A stretch of DNA of 64,000 nt from contig ML664161.1 of NCBI GenBank assembly GCA_007570785.1, forward strand, positions 15,032,861-15,096,860. Direction: 5' to 3'. Position 1 is the stretch's first letter; the number at the start of each line of letters is the position of its first letter. This document shows, one piece after another, positions 1 through 10,708 of the stretch. A program made the translations under genes and the position numbers. The notes under the pieces were generated by a model. It saw nothing but the letters and a program-made list of their open reading frames with translations. It was not told the DNA's origin and ran no database searches. This stretch comes from Antilocapra americana (taxonomy: Eukaryota; Chordata; Mammalia; Artiodactyla; Antilocapridae).

Positions 1-694
1 TTCCATATCTCTGCACTATAGTGCAGGAATAAGAGAGGGTCTGTGTCTCACTCACTTTTGGATATACAGAGGTACTTGGTTCAGTTTATTTCATATAATT
101 GGTGTGAAATAAATATTGTTCTTCACCTCTGTAAATACTGCATCATTATAACTTTTGATTTGGACATCTATGTCTTTCCTCCCTATACTTCTCTTTTGCA
201 CATGATCTTTTTCAAGACTGAAAGGCAGCTGCCCTAACACAAAATAGAATTCTGATCCTTCCCTTTCTTGCCTTGCAAACTCATAAAGATCCTTCAAAAT
301 ACAATCACATTTGTCCCCCTCTGTGAAGCTATCTCTAGCATCTAAGTTAATATATCTACATGTGTACCACAGCTAGATCTTGGATCTGCTTCTATTGGTG
401 AAGTATCATATTTTATTTTACTTATTTAATTATATGTCAGTGTCTCACTGAACCGTTGGTTTCTGGGGTAAAGGGTTCACTTCATTCACCACTGCATCAC
501 CAGTAGTTCACCTGGCACAATTCCTGGGACATGGTAGGTACTCATACGCGTCTACTAAATTGAAATGAGCATCTTTCTATAAAAGACACACCCAGCTCTG
601 TGTATTGTATGTAATGGATGCTTCACTAAAATTTATTATATAAAGCTTGGAAGAAAGGTAAAAAGAAGTTTTAGTACTCACTAGAAAAGAACCT
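1..694. other. left-edge AT-rich DNA, no gene recognised
   Basis: No exon or recent repeat was recognised. A stretch at about 475-570, with a CCTGGCACA...GGTAGGTACTCA pattern, resembles the 3' end of an old L2/MIR-type element. The two overlapping small frames at 43-297 have no recognisable content. Confidence 0.4.
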
Positions 695-916
695 GGGCTT
701 CTCAGACAGCGTAGTAAAGAACCTGCCTGCCAATGTAGGAGACATAGAGACATGGGTTCAATCCCTGGGTCAGGAAGATCCTCTGAGGGAGGGCATGGCA
801 ATCCACTCCAGTATTCTTGCCTGGAGTATCCCATGGACAGAGGAACCTGGTGGGCTACAATCCATAGGGTCACAAAGAGTCAGACACAAGACTGAAGCAA
901 CTTAGCATGCACACAC
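695..916 (+). mobile_element. Bov-tA SINE
   Basis: The tRNA-derived head begins with GGGCTTCTCAGACAG. It is followed by the B-box-like GGGTTCAATCCCTGG (CpG lost) and the BovA body containing CACTCCAGTATTCTTGCCTGG. The 3' end is the usual CTGAAGCAACTTAGCA type. The 98-codon minus-strand frame here is SINE-derived. Confidence 0.92.
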
Positions 917-2286
917 AGAAAACAACTTATCCATAATTAAACACGTGCTTTCCTGTGTTGCTAAAGTTCATTTTGCTTCAGAAATAATAGAACTTTGGTT
1001 TTGCTCTTAAGTCTTGACTCTAGTGAGAAAATGGGACAATCTCCCTATATTGTAATTATTATAGTGATAAGACTCATGTGAAAAAAAAAATCTTCTCAGT
1101 CAGCCAGGACATGAGCTAAGATACATTTCCATCTATTAACTTTGGGTTAAGTTCTTTTTGCCCTGCTAGACAGGTGGCAACTGCCTTTGTTCTCCTCTGA
1201 ATATGAATAGCTTCTGAAATTTTAATCTTAAGTGATGTTTTAGTAGTTCCTGGGTGACAGACAGTTAACAGAAAGAAAAGTTTGCTTGCCAAAAGGTGAT
1301 GGATTCAGCGAAGCTATGAAGCATCTTTAAGAAGACATGGCCATCTTCCATGTCATTAGATAACTCCCTACTGCCAACAAGCATCATTTCCATCTTGCTT
1401 AGACTGGGTTACCGACCATTTTCTTTAACCAAGATGATTCCCTTAAACAGACATAGCAATGTGAATCTACATAGAAAGGAGAAATATTGAGTGAAATACA
1501 GATGAAGTAATAACCAGCAATGCCCCCCAAATATCTGTCTATTTTCTCTCTTCGATGGTGGTTTTCAGGACAGGTCTGAAGAGAAGGTGATTTGGTTACC
1601 TAAGTAGGGTGAATTCTGCATAGAAGGGGAGACACTTTTCCTCTCCAGTCTCTGTACCATATTCATAGTTCAATACTCAGTTCCCCTTTAAAAAGTGAAT
1701 GATTCTGGAAAAGGAGACAAATTAAGCTTTATCAGTATTTTATGCTTTCTTTAGGTATTATTCTATCACACAATTTTATGAGAAATAATCTTGATGATAA
1801 AAGTATGAAGAGCATACAATCTCATCAAATTCCCAGCCAGATGTGATGAGATGAACATACACTGCAGAGGGAAGGGAGCAGGGGGTGGACATGTAGGCAG
1901 AAGGCTTTGATAAACTTCTACTATTTTGCAATCCTACTACTGGCCAATCTTTTTATAAATGAACAGTAATAATAATGTATTAGCTTTTCTATAAAATAAG
2001 TCTTACTGAATTCTCAGGAGGAAAAAACCAAAAACATCCCATTTATACAAGCTAAGTCATAATAAATAGCTTTCATTGAGGACTGACTTAGTGCCAAAGA
2101 AGGTTCTTTACATGAATTATTTTATATATGGATAGGTATTCTTTCATGTAGTTCACCTGTTTTACATATCTGCACTACAGTAATGAGTAGAAAAGATAAT
2201 CATAAGTCCCTGTTCTTGTAAATCTTAGGCCATAAATCATACACTTAATGTGTAAATACATTATGTAATGTTAGAGGTTTTATAGT
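917..2286. other. no gene recognised
   Basis: Unassigned DNA with a 10-A run at 1080-1090. A weak MIR-like pattern occurs around 2050-2180 (TTGAGGACTGACTTAGTGCCA...TTTACATGAATTATTTTAT). No frame longer than 60 codons is present. Confidence 0.4.
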
Positions 2287-3010
2287 AGTGCTATGGAAAA
2301 GCACTACTAGGACAGGGTAAGGAAGGTGAGGAATAAGAAGGAAGATTTGATTAGCACATAAAGGAAGTGAGGGAAGAACTCGAGGAGACATCTGGGGTAC
2401 ATGTGTGCCAGGCAGAGGGAAGAGCTAGATCAAAGGCCACAAGCCAGGACAGAGCTGGAATGCTGGACAAGAAATAGGAGGCGAGAGTGGGTGGAGCCAG
2501 ACCAGAGAATCCATGAACAAGGCAGGTTGTAGGAAGAGTACAGCGGGAGGAGAGGGGAGATGACACAGGGCTGTGTAGGTCTTTGTTAAGTAGGGCTTTG
2601 CTTTTACTCTGAGGTTAATGGAGAACTTGCAAGATTTTTAGCAGTCACACTAACTTGAATCATCTTAAGTTTTCTAAGTCCTGTAAGGAGATGAGAGGTG
2701 ATGAATTCTTGGGTCAGGGTGAGAGCAGGAGATATGTTTGGATTCTGGTTATATTTAAAAGTGGAACCGGTATGATTTCCTGATGGTTGCAAGATAGGAA
2801 ACTGTAAGATGACTTCAAGGTCTGAACAACTAGAGGGAGGAGTTTCCATTGATTATATGGTGAAGGTTATAAGGTTTGGATAAAAATTGGTCAGTTTTGG
2901 ACTTAAGTTTGAGTTGTCTACTATACAGCCCAAAAGAGGTATCAAGCAGCCTGATGAATATTCAAGTTTTGAGTTCAAGAATGAGATCTGGGTTGGAAAC
3001 AAAAATGTGT
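2287..3010 (+). repeat. possible ancient interspersed repeat, family not identified
   Basis: The segment carries degenerate phrases common to an old mammalian repeat type: a CCAGGCAGAGGGAAGAGC block near 2408, GGCCACAAGCCAGGACAGAGC near 2436 and a GGTCTTTGTTAAGTAGGGCTTTG stretch near 2577. The short frames at 2351-2566 and 2604-2849 on the minus strand and 2876-3067 on the plus strand look incidental. The assignment rests on memory of repeat style only. Confidence 0.35.
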
Positions 3011-3306
3011 ACCTTTCACCTATGTATTATATTAATATGTATACATCTAGGAAGTGAGGGCAGATAAAGAGAAGAAGGCTGAGTACTAAGTCATAAGCAC
3101 TCCATGGAGAAAGGAGAAATTAACTGTGTTAAAGGCTGCTTTTGAATTAAAGTATTAATAATGTAATTAAGAAATGATCTTTGTCTTTAGCAACATAGAG
3201 GTAATGGATGTTGTTGTTAAGAGCATATTTGATGCAGCAGAGGAAGAAAGCATTTTTGGAGGCTTTAAGATAATTTTTTTTTCTGCATTTATGGTTCATA
3301 TGCATG

Positions 3307-3522
3307 TGTGTGCATATGCTCAGTCACTTCAGTCTCATGTCTGACTCTTTTCAACTCTGTGGACTATAGCCCACCAGGCTCCTCTGTTCATGGGATTCTC
3401 CAGGCAAGCATACTGGAGTGAGCTGCCATGCCCTCTTCCACGGGGTCCTCCCATACCAGGGATAGAAACCAGGTCTTCTGCATTGCAGGTGGATTCTTTA
3501 CTGCTGAGCCACTGGGTAAGCC
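3307..3522 (-). mobile_element. Bov-tA SINE
   Basis: Minus-strand copy: the body reads TGGATTATAGCC-like in reverse and the tRNA head lies at 3505-3522 (CTGAGCCACTGGGTAAGCC). It directly precedes the BovB tail at 3537. Confidence 0.9.
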
Positions 3523-3536
3523 ACTTTGTGGCCCAT

Positions 3537-4602
3537 GTCAGTTCAGTTCAGTTCAGTTCAGTTGCTCAGTCATGTCTGACTCTTTGTGACCCCATGAACC
3601 ACAACACACCAGACCTCCATGTCCATCACCAACTCTCGGAATTCACCCAAACTCATGTTCATTGAGTTGGTGATGCCATCAAACCACCTCATCCTCTGTC
3701 GTCTTCTTCTCCTCCTGCCCTCAATCCTTCCCAGCATCAGGGTCTTTTCCAGTGAGTCAGCTCTTCACATCAGGTGGCCAAAGGACTAGAGTTTCAGCTT
3801 CAACATCAATCCTTCCAATGAATACCCAGGACTGATCTCCTTTAGGGTGGACTGGTTGGATCTCCTTGCAATCCAAGGGACTCTCAAGAGTCTTCTCCAA
3901 CACCACAGTTCAAAAGCATCAATTCTTCAGTGCTCACCTTTCTTTATAGTCCAACTCTCACATTCATACTTGACTACTGGAGAAACAATTGCTTTGACTA
4001 GACGGACCTTTGTTGGCAAAATAATGTCTCTGCTTTTTAATATGCTGTCTAGGTTGGTCATAACCTTCCTTCCAAGGAATAAGAGTCTTTTAATTTCATG
4101 GCTGCAATCACTATCTGCAGTGATTTTGGAATCCAGAAAAATAAAGTCAGCCATTGTTTCCACTGTTTCCCCATTTATTTGCCATGAAGTGATGGGACTG
4201 GATGCCACGATCTTAGTTTTCTGAATGTTGAGCTTTAAGCCAACTTTTTCACTCTCCTCTTTCACTTTCATCAAGAGGCTCTTTAGTTCTACTTCACATT
4301 CTGCCATAAGGGTAATGTCATTTGCATATCTGAGATTATTGATATTTCTCCCAGCAATTTTGATTCCAGCTTGTGTTTCATCCAGCCCAGTGATGTACTC
4401 TGCATATAAGTCAAATAAGCAGTATGGCAATATGCAGCCTTGATTTACTCCTTTTCCTATTTGCAACCAGTCTGTTGTTCCATGCCCAGTTCTAACTGTT
4501 GCTTCCTGACCCGCATACAGATTTCTCAAGAACCAGGTCAGGTGGTCTGGTATTCCCATATCTTTCAGAATTTTGCACAGTTATTGTGATCCACACAGAT
4601 AG
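3537..4602 (-). mobile_element. BovB (RTE) LINE, 5'-truncated 3' portion
   Basis: BovB is a non-LTR retrotransposon of the RTE clade. The 3' tail of five-base GTTCA repeats is at 3540-3560, so the element reads on the minus strand. A 210-codon frame (4559-3927) covers the last part of reverse transcriptase and the linker, with the recognisable blocks GIPDHLTWFLRNLYAGQEA, TGHGTTDWLQIGKGV and LNIQKTKI. The catalytic motif, normally YADD, reads YAND because AAT at 4320-4322 replaces GAT, so this copy could not polymerise. The 5' end stops at about 4602 in the segment matching CTGTGTGGATCACAAT. Confidence 0.93.
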
Positions 4603-4717
4603 TATACATTAAATAAAGATGTTCTTGGAATTCAAGTGAGAGGAAAATTAAGAGAGTGTTTCATTTATCCTTTTGTAGCCATCTGACCTAATATTGTATG
4701 GGAATCATTGTATTATT

Positions 4718-4845
4718 ATAGTGGTTAAGGGTGTGAGTTCCAGAGGGACCAACTGCCAGGCTTCCCCAGGTAATGGCTCCACCAATCACTGGTGGTCAAA
4801 CAGTAGTCAAATTCCTTAATCTGACTAATATGCTGCATGATAACA
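4718..4845 (+). mobile_element. MIR SINE relic
   Basis: It resembles the MIR core: TAGTGGTTAAGGGTGTGAGTTCCAGA, then a gap, then GGCTCCACCA and CAAATTCCTTAATCTG. It is an ancient tRNA-derived SINE shared by mammals. Confidence 0.65.
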
Positions 4846-4902
4846 ACACCGCCCCCCCCTCCCATAAACATTAGCTATAGGCAGTAGCCCATGTGCCAGG
4901 TA

Positions 4903-5118
4903 GGGTTTCCCTGGTGGCTCAGACAATAAAGAATCTGCCTGCAAAACAGGAGATCAAGGTTTGATGCCTGTGTTGGGAAAATGCCCTGGAGGAGGGAATG
5001 GCAACCTCTTTAGTATTCTTGCCTGGAGAACTCCATGGAAAGAGAAGCCTGGCGAGCTACATACACTCCATGAGGTTGCAGAGTAAGACATGACTGAGCG
5101 ACTAACACTTTCACTTTT
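4903..5118 (+). mobile_element. Bov-tA SINE with target-site duplication
   Basis: The head GGGTTTCCCTGGTGGCTCAG is near consensus and the body ends GACTGAGCGACTAACACTTTCAC. The flanking direct repeats CCATGTGCCAGGTA (4889-4902) and CCATGTGCCATGTA (5119-5132) differ at one base and mark the insertion. Confidence 0.95.
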
Positions 5119-5132
5119 CCATGTGCCATGTA

Positions 5133-6611
5133 AGGTTTCTCTTTTGTGTATGCTCATTAAGATTTAAATGACAACCATTTGTATACATGATGAAACTTAC
5201 ACAGTAATGCCCATGTCTGTGGATTTTTAACATGAAGCAAAAAGTGATTTGGGCTAGAGCTTTCATGAATGCAGAAGTCATGAAAGATTGACAGAAGGAG
5301 TTGGTGCCTGAAACAGTTCAAGTGCATATGCATATTAAACAGCAATTACATTCAGAAGTCACCATATGTATGCTTTTGCACAACCTTAAAAATTTGTCTC
5401 ACAGCAGCCTGCATGTTAGTTATCTATGAGCTTAGGTTAAGGATTCAAAGAGAGTCCTCATATCCATTCCCAACAATATGCCCACTATCACAATGAAAAT
5501 GATGCTACTGAGATGTGACACTCTCAGAATGGATATAAAGTAATTTAATAGGCTATGTGCCAAAACAAAGTATTAATATTCATCTCATTCCTTTCCAATT
5601 CCAATCTCAAACATACTTTATAAGTTTTATTACAAACATCTCTGCTACATAAGGAATATGGGGCCTCTGACTTAACCAACATCGAGTCTTTCTGCATGAA
5701 GATGGTCCTTGAAAGGCTGCATTTTTTTTTTTCTTGATAAAAGTAAAGCATCTTCCTACTCAGAATGAGGTTTCAGAAGGAGGGTCAATAGATCAATCCT
5801 ACCCACATGCAATTTTCATTTATCCTTGCCAGTCACCCTGGGTTCAAGGCTATCCAAAGACCGCCAGACTGATTTGGTGAGTCTCTATCAAGGGAGAGAT
5901 TATGTTTTCTAAAGTTCAGCTAGAAAAGAAGCCAAGTTTATTATCTGTCTATCCTGTTAGGTAACAAACTGTCTGTATATTCATCTTTCTCTCTTTTTCA
6001 ATCCCTCTGTGCTGTTTTCAGTGAAACTGCTAACAAATTTCTGCTGACAGTTCCTGAAGTCTTCTAAGGTAATTAAACCTGCCTTTCAGCAAAATATGTC
6101 ACCATATTACAGGGTTGGAAATTTACAGAACCATGGCATAGACACAGGCTGAAGTCGTGTCTTCTCAATTTCAGCATTGCTTCTGGTGTAATTGGAGAAG
6201 GAAATTAACAGTAATTACCATCTAAATTAGTTATATAATACTGTGTGCATCTCATGAGTACATTATGTTCTGAGCAGGCAAAGAGAATAAAGTCATCCAG
6301 AAAATAGAATAGTTTTCAGGTAGGTGGGCTGGCTAATCCTGATGCATGTGACCAGGGAGAAGAAAATAAGGAAAGAGACTCTTCCATGAGTAAAATATGT
6401 TTATTAAAAATCAGCTTAGTATTGAAAGATTGCTTTGCAGTGGATCTGGTTCTCATCTGAAAGCTCTATGCACAATGGGAACAGAGGGTTCTGTCTAGTA
6501 AATTGAGAAAGTGTATGAGACATCTAAGTTTTACACATTTATAGGTGGAAGAGAGGGAAGAAGAGAACATTAGGATATTTTTGTCCAAACTTCTCATTTT
6601 GCAGAATACTA
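5133..6611. other. no gene recognised
   Basis: Apparently single-copy DNA. It contains one member (5825-5854) of a 30-bp near-identical pair whose partner is at 7131-7160. The minus-strand frames of 62 and 68 codons at 5157-5345 and 5545-5751 have no recognisable content. Confidence 0.4.
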
Positions 6612-6622
6612 AGGCTTGAATA

Positions 6623-6838
6623 AGTGAGTGAAGTGAAGTCACTCAGTCATGTCCGACTCTTTACAACCCCATGGACTGTAGCCTACCAGGCTTCTCTGTC
6701 CGTGGGATTTTCCAGGTAAGAGTACTGGAGTGGGTTGCCATTTCCTTCTCCAGAGGATCTCCCCAAACCCAGGGATCGAACTCTGGTCTCCCGCATTGCA
6801 GGCAGCTGCTTTACCCTCTGAGCCACCAGGGAAGCCCT
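6623..6838 (-). mobile_element. Bov-tA SINE, intact B box, with target-site duplication
   Basis: Minus-strand copy flanked by the perfect 11-bp repeat AGGCTTGAATA (6612-6622 and 6840-6850). The B-box core GTTCGATCC is preserved in the tRNA head, unlike most copies in this window. This suggests a relatively recent insertion. Confidence 0.95.
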
Positions 6839-6850
6839 GAGGCTTGAATA

Positions 6851-7657
6851 CTGAATTCATTTGACTGTTGATTCCTGGAAATATTCTTTTTTTAAGTGTC
6901 ACTCAGAAAATAACAGTCTTGACAGATCCATTACTTCTTAGAGAAGGAATCAGCAAAGCTTTCCTCTGTTATTCTAATCCACAAATTCCTGGTATTATTT
7001 TGAATCCTTGCATCTTAAGCATCAGTCTCCAGATCAGGCACCCATTCTCCTAAGCACGCACCCAAGAGATCTTAACACTCTCCTGTCTTATGACACAGCC
7101 TGAGCCTCTATTCTACACATTTTACACTTTCTTGCCAGTCACCCTGGCTTCAAGGCTATCAATTTTGTTGGCTTTAAAAACTTTCTATAGGCCAGTAACT
7201 TGAAACTTGATTTCTGTAGCCCAAATATTGCCTTTGAGCTCCCATCCCAACTACTTGACCTGGCATTCATTGCTATTTAGAAGTTTCATAGGCATCTCAA
7301 ACGTCACATGCCCTAAACTGAGCTCTCTTAACTCCACCTTGGTTAATAGCTGAGTATCATAAATCATTATGTCCAATTTCTACATTAAAAAAAAGAATAG
7401 TAAGTAGGTCTATTTATATTTAAGCAAAATTATTTAATAAAAACACAGTCTTGACATGTCACAATTTTCTTTGCAATTGAACATTTCCTCTTCAGACAAT
7501 CTAAAACCTTCATATCTGATATTTCTTCCTTAATATATTTATTGGTAAGTGCACTTTGTTCTTGAGTCTTCTTTTCTTTCAAAATGTATCTACTTGGGTG
7601 AGTGTTGGTTGAATGAATATATGTATTCGTATATAAAGAAATAAACATGTTAAAGAA
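6851..7657. other. left nuclear flank of the NUMT, no gene recognised
   Basis: AT-rich DNA with a 61-codon frame at 6868-7053 that has no recognisable content. The second member of the 30-bp pair lies at 7131-7160. The last ~40 bases before the NUMT are A/T-dominated. Confidence 0.45.
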
Positions 7658-7658
7658 G

Positions 7659-7826
7659 AACTAAGAATAGAGCGCTTAGTTGAATTAGGCTATGAAGCAC
7701 GCACACACCGCCCGTCACCCTCCTCAAGTAAACACGATACACCTAAACTTATTCACACGTATTAACCGTACAAGAGGAGATAAGTCGTAACAAGGTAAGC
7801 ATACTGGAAAGTGTGCTTGGATAAAC
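7659..7826 (+). rRNA. 12S rRNA, 3'-terminal fragment (NUMT copy)
   Basis: This holds only the last ~168 nt of a gene that is normally about 955 nt. It contains the universally conserved small-subunit 3' region with the decoding-site stretch around 7697-7716 and the conserved GTAACAAGGTAAGC block near 7786-7800. It abuts tRNA-Val directly, as in mitochondrial DNA. The 5' end is cut by the left NUMT junction. It is a pseudogene in this nuclear setting. Confidence 0.95.
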
Positions 7827-7893
7827 CAAGACATAGCTTAAATAAAGCACCTAGTTTACACCTAGAAGATTTCACGTATAATGAATGTCTTGA
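7827..7893 (+). tRNA. mitochondrial tRNA-Val (TAC), NUMT copy
   Basis: 67 nt. Acceptor strands CAAGACA (7827-7833) and TGTCTTG (7886-7892) pair fully. The anticodon TAC sits at 7857-7859 between CTAG/CTAG stem arms. It is positioned between 12S and 16S rRNA. The cloverleaf looks intact, but transcription from a nuclear site is not expected, because the polycistronic mitochondrial promoter is absent. Confidence 0.93.
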
Positions 7894-9466
7894 ACCAAAC
7901 CTAGCCCATTAACCCAACCCATCTAAACGACTAAGAGTCAATTAAACAAAACATTTACCCACTGCTCTAAAGTATAGGAGATAGAAATTCTAAATTGGCG
8001 CTATAGAGAGAGTACCTTAAGGGAATGATGAAAGAAAAAAATTTAAAGTACAAAAAAGCAAAGATTAACCCTTGTACCTTTTGCATAATGAATTAACTAG
8101 TAACAACTTAACAAAATGAATTTCAGCTAAGTAACCTGAAACCAGACGAGCTATTTATGAACAGTTTATCAAGAACCAACTCATCTGTGTGGCAAAACAG
8201 TGAGAAGATTTGTAAATAGAGGTGAAACGCCTAACGAGCCTGGTGATAGCTGGTTGTCCAGAAAACAAATCTTAGTTCGGCTTTAAAAATACCAAAAAAT
8301 CTCCATAAATCCAACTGTATTTTTAAAAGTTAGTCTAAAAGGGTACAGCCTTTTAGAAATGGATACAACCTTAACTAGAGAGTAAGACCTAAAAATATCC
8401 TAGTTGGCCTAAAAGCAGCCACCAATTAAGAAAGCGTTAAAGCTCAACATAAAAAAAATCCTAATCCCAACAATAATTAACCAACTCCTAGCCCCAATAC
8501 TGGACCAATCTATTTTACAATAGAAGAAATAATGTTAGTATGAGTAACAAGAAGCACCTTCTCCTTGCATAAGTTTAAGTCAGTATCTGATACTACTCTG
8601 ACTGTTAACAGCTAATAAAAACAATCCAACAATAGACAATTTATTAAACATACTGTTGACCCAACACAGGGATGCATTCAAGGAAAGATTAAAAGAAGTA
8701 AAAGGAACTCGGCAAGCACAAACCCCGCCTGTTTACCAAAAACATCACCTCCAGCATATCCAGTATTGGAGGCACTGCCTGCCCAGTGACACTAGTTCAA
8801 CGGCCGCGGTATCCTGACCGTGCAAAGGTAGCATAATCATTTGTTCTCTAAATAAGGACTTGCATGAATGGCCACACGAGGGTTTAACTGTCTCTTACTT
8901 CCAATCAGTGAAATTGACCTTCCCGTGAAGAGGCGGGAATAAACTAATAAGACGAGAAGACCCTATGGAGCTTTAACTAACTAGCCCAAAGAAAACCAAA
9001 CCTAACCGCCAAGGGATAACAATGCTCTCCATGGACTAGCAGTTTCGGTTGGGGTGACCTCGGAGAACAAAAAATCCTCCGAACGATTTTAAAGACAAGA
9101 CTTACAAGTCAAATCATGATATCGCTTATTGATCCAAAAAATTGATCAACGGAACAAGTTACCCTAGGGATAACAGCGCAATCCTGTTCAAGAGTCCATA
9201 TCGACAACAGGGTTTACGACCTCGATGTTGGATCAGGACATCCCGATGGTGCAACCGCTATCAAAGGTTCGTTTGTTCAACGATTAAAGTCCTACGTGAT
9301 CTGAGTTCAGACCGGAGTAATCCAGGTCAGTTTCTATCTATTATGTATTTCTCCCAGTACGAAAGGACAAGAGAAATGAGGCCAACTTCAAAAAAGCGCC
9401 TTAAACCAATTAATGATATTATCTTAATTAATTCCACAAACAAAACATGCCCTAGAAAAGGGCCCA
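7894..9466 (+). rRNA. 16S rRNA, full-length NUMT copy
   Basis: 1573 nt, essentially the normal length of the ruminant gene (about 1571 nt). Conserved large-subunit landmarks are visible: the GCGGTATCCTGACCGTGCAA block near 8807-8826, the GACGAGAAGACCC stretch at 8952-8964 and the peptidyl-transferase region with GATGTTGGATCAGGACATC near 9224-9242. It is bounded exactly by tRNA-Val and tRNA-Leu. A 109-codon frame at 9142-9471 within it is a chance frame, not a gene. The region overlaps the segment often amplified for species identification, so it could co-amplify. Confidence 0.95.
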
Positions 9467-9541
9467 GTTAAGGTGGCAGAGCCCGGTAATTGCGTAAAAC
9501 TTAAACCTTTATATTCAGAGATTCAAATCCTCTCCTTAACA
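9467..9541 (+). tRNA. mitochondrial tRNA-Leu(UUR) (TAA), NUMT copy
   Basis: 75 nt. The acceptor arm GTTAAGG/CCTTAAC is intact. It carries the TGGCAGAGCCCGG D-arm block that in mitochondria also contains the 16S termination-factor binding site. It sits two bases before the ND1 ATG. Confidence 0.93.
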
Positions 9542-9543
9542 AA

Positions 9544-10500
9544 ATGTTTATAATTAATATCTTAACACTTATTGTCCCCATTCTCCTAGCCGTAGCGTTT
9601 CTAACACTAGTAGAGCGAAAAGTCCTAGGATATATACAACTCCGAAAAGGCCCAAATGTTGTAGGCCCATACGGCCTACTACAACCAATCGCCGATGCAA
9701 TCAAACTATTTGTCAAAGAACCACTACGACCCGCCACTTCCTCAATCTCAATATTTATCCTAGCCCCCATCCTAGCCCTAAGTCTAGCCCTAACTATGTG
9801 AATCCCCTTACCCATACCCTACCCCCTCATCAACATAAATTTAGGAGTTCTATTTATATTAGCTATATCAAGCCTAGCCGTATACTCCATCCTCTGATCA
9901 GGCTGAGCCTCCAACTCAAAATATGCACTCATCGGAGCCCTACGAGCAGTAGCCCAAACAATCTCATATGAAGTTACACTAGCAATTATTTTACTATCAG
10001 TTCTCCTAATAAGTGGATCCTTTACCCTCTCAACCCTAATCATTACACAAGAACAGGTCTGACTAATTCTCCCGGCATGGCCCCTAGCCATAATATGATT
10101 TATTTCCACACTAGCAGAAACAAACCAAGCCCCATTCGACCTAACTGAAGGAGAATCAGAACTGGTCTCAGGCTTTAACGTAGAATATGCAGCAGGCCCA
10201 TTCGCCCTATTCTTCATAGCAGAATATGCTAATATTATCATAATAAATGCATTCACGACAATCCTATTCCTAGGAGCATCCCACAACCCATGTATACCAG
10301 AACTATACACAATCAATTTTACTATCAAATCACTATTACTAACAATCTCCTTCCTATGAATCCGAGCATCCTACCCACGATTCCGCTATGATCAACTAAT
10401 ACACTTACTATGAAAAAATTTCCTACCCCTAACACTGGCCCTATGCATATGACACATATCACTACCCATCCTACTCTCAGGCATCCCCCCACAAACATAA
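9544..10500 (+). pseudogene. ND1: ND1 (NADH dehydrogenase subunit 1), frame-intact NUMT copy
   Basis: In mitochondria ND1 is a membrane subunit of complex I beside the quinone tunnel. Here the frame runs from ATG 9544 to TAA 10498-10500, whose last A is also the first base of tRNA-Ile. It gives 318 codons, the normal length, with no frameshift and no mitochondrial stop. Recognisable family segments are [25 protein letters not shown] and [22 protein letters not shown]. Read with the nuclear code it stops at the first TGA (9799-9801) after 85 residues, so it cannot make ND1 here. Codon 195 (10126-10128) is CAA (Gln) where the family has a nearly invariant Arg in the TNRxPFD motif. This is a CpG-to-CpA change typical of nuclear methylated DNA. 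It is a pseudogene by location and code, despite the open frame. Confidence 0.95.
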
Positions 10501-10568
10501 GAAATATGTCTGACAAAAGAGTTACTTTGATAGAGTAAATAATAGAGGTGTTAGCCCTCTTATTTCTA
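10500..10568 (+). tRNA. mitochondrial tRNA-Ile (GAT), NUMT copy
   Basis: 69 nt. Acceptor AGAAATA pairs with TATTTCT at 10561-10567. The anticodon GAT lies in the TACTTTGATAGAGTA arm. Its 3' end overlaps tRNA-Gln on the other strand by three bases, the normal mitochondrial arrangement. Confidence 0.93.
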
Positions 10569-10637
10569 GAATTATAGGAATTGAACCCACTCCTGAGAAC
10601 CCAAAACTCTCCGTGCTCCCAATTACACCAAATTCTA
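10566..10637 (-). tRNA. mitochondrial tRNA-Gln (TTG), NUMT copy
   Basis: 72 nt on the minus strand. The acceptor arm TAGAATT/AATTCTA is complete. The anticodon TTG lies in a GTTTTGGGT context. It is placed between tRNA-Ile and tRNA-Met as in all vertebrate mitochondrial genomes. Confidence 0.93.
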
Positions 10638-10639
10638 AC

Positions 10640-10708
10640 AGTAAGGTCAGCTAATTAAGCTATCGGGCCCATACCCCGAAAATGTTGGTTTATATCCTTC
10701 CCGTACTA
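10640..10708 (+). tRNA. mitochondrial tRNA-Met (CAT), NUMT copy
   Basis: 69 nt, immediately before the ND2 start. The anticodon arm reads CGGGCCCATACCCCG with CAT in the loop. The acceptor arm is AGTAAGG/CCGTACT, including the one imperfect pair usual for this tRNA in ruminants. Confidence 0.93.

Noticed and set aside
9142..9471. 109-codon open frame inside 16S rRNA
   Set aside because: It lies wholly in a conserved rRNA gene copy running into tRNA-Leu. Its translation carries no protein signature.
9819..10328. 169-codon minus-strand frame
   Set aside because: It is antisense to ND1. Long antisense frames follow from mitochondrial codon bias. Similar antisense frames at 9501-9815, 10690-11184 and 12514-12897 were dropped for the same reason.
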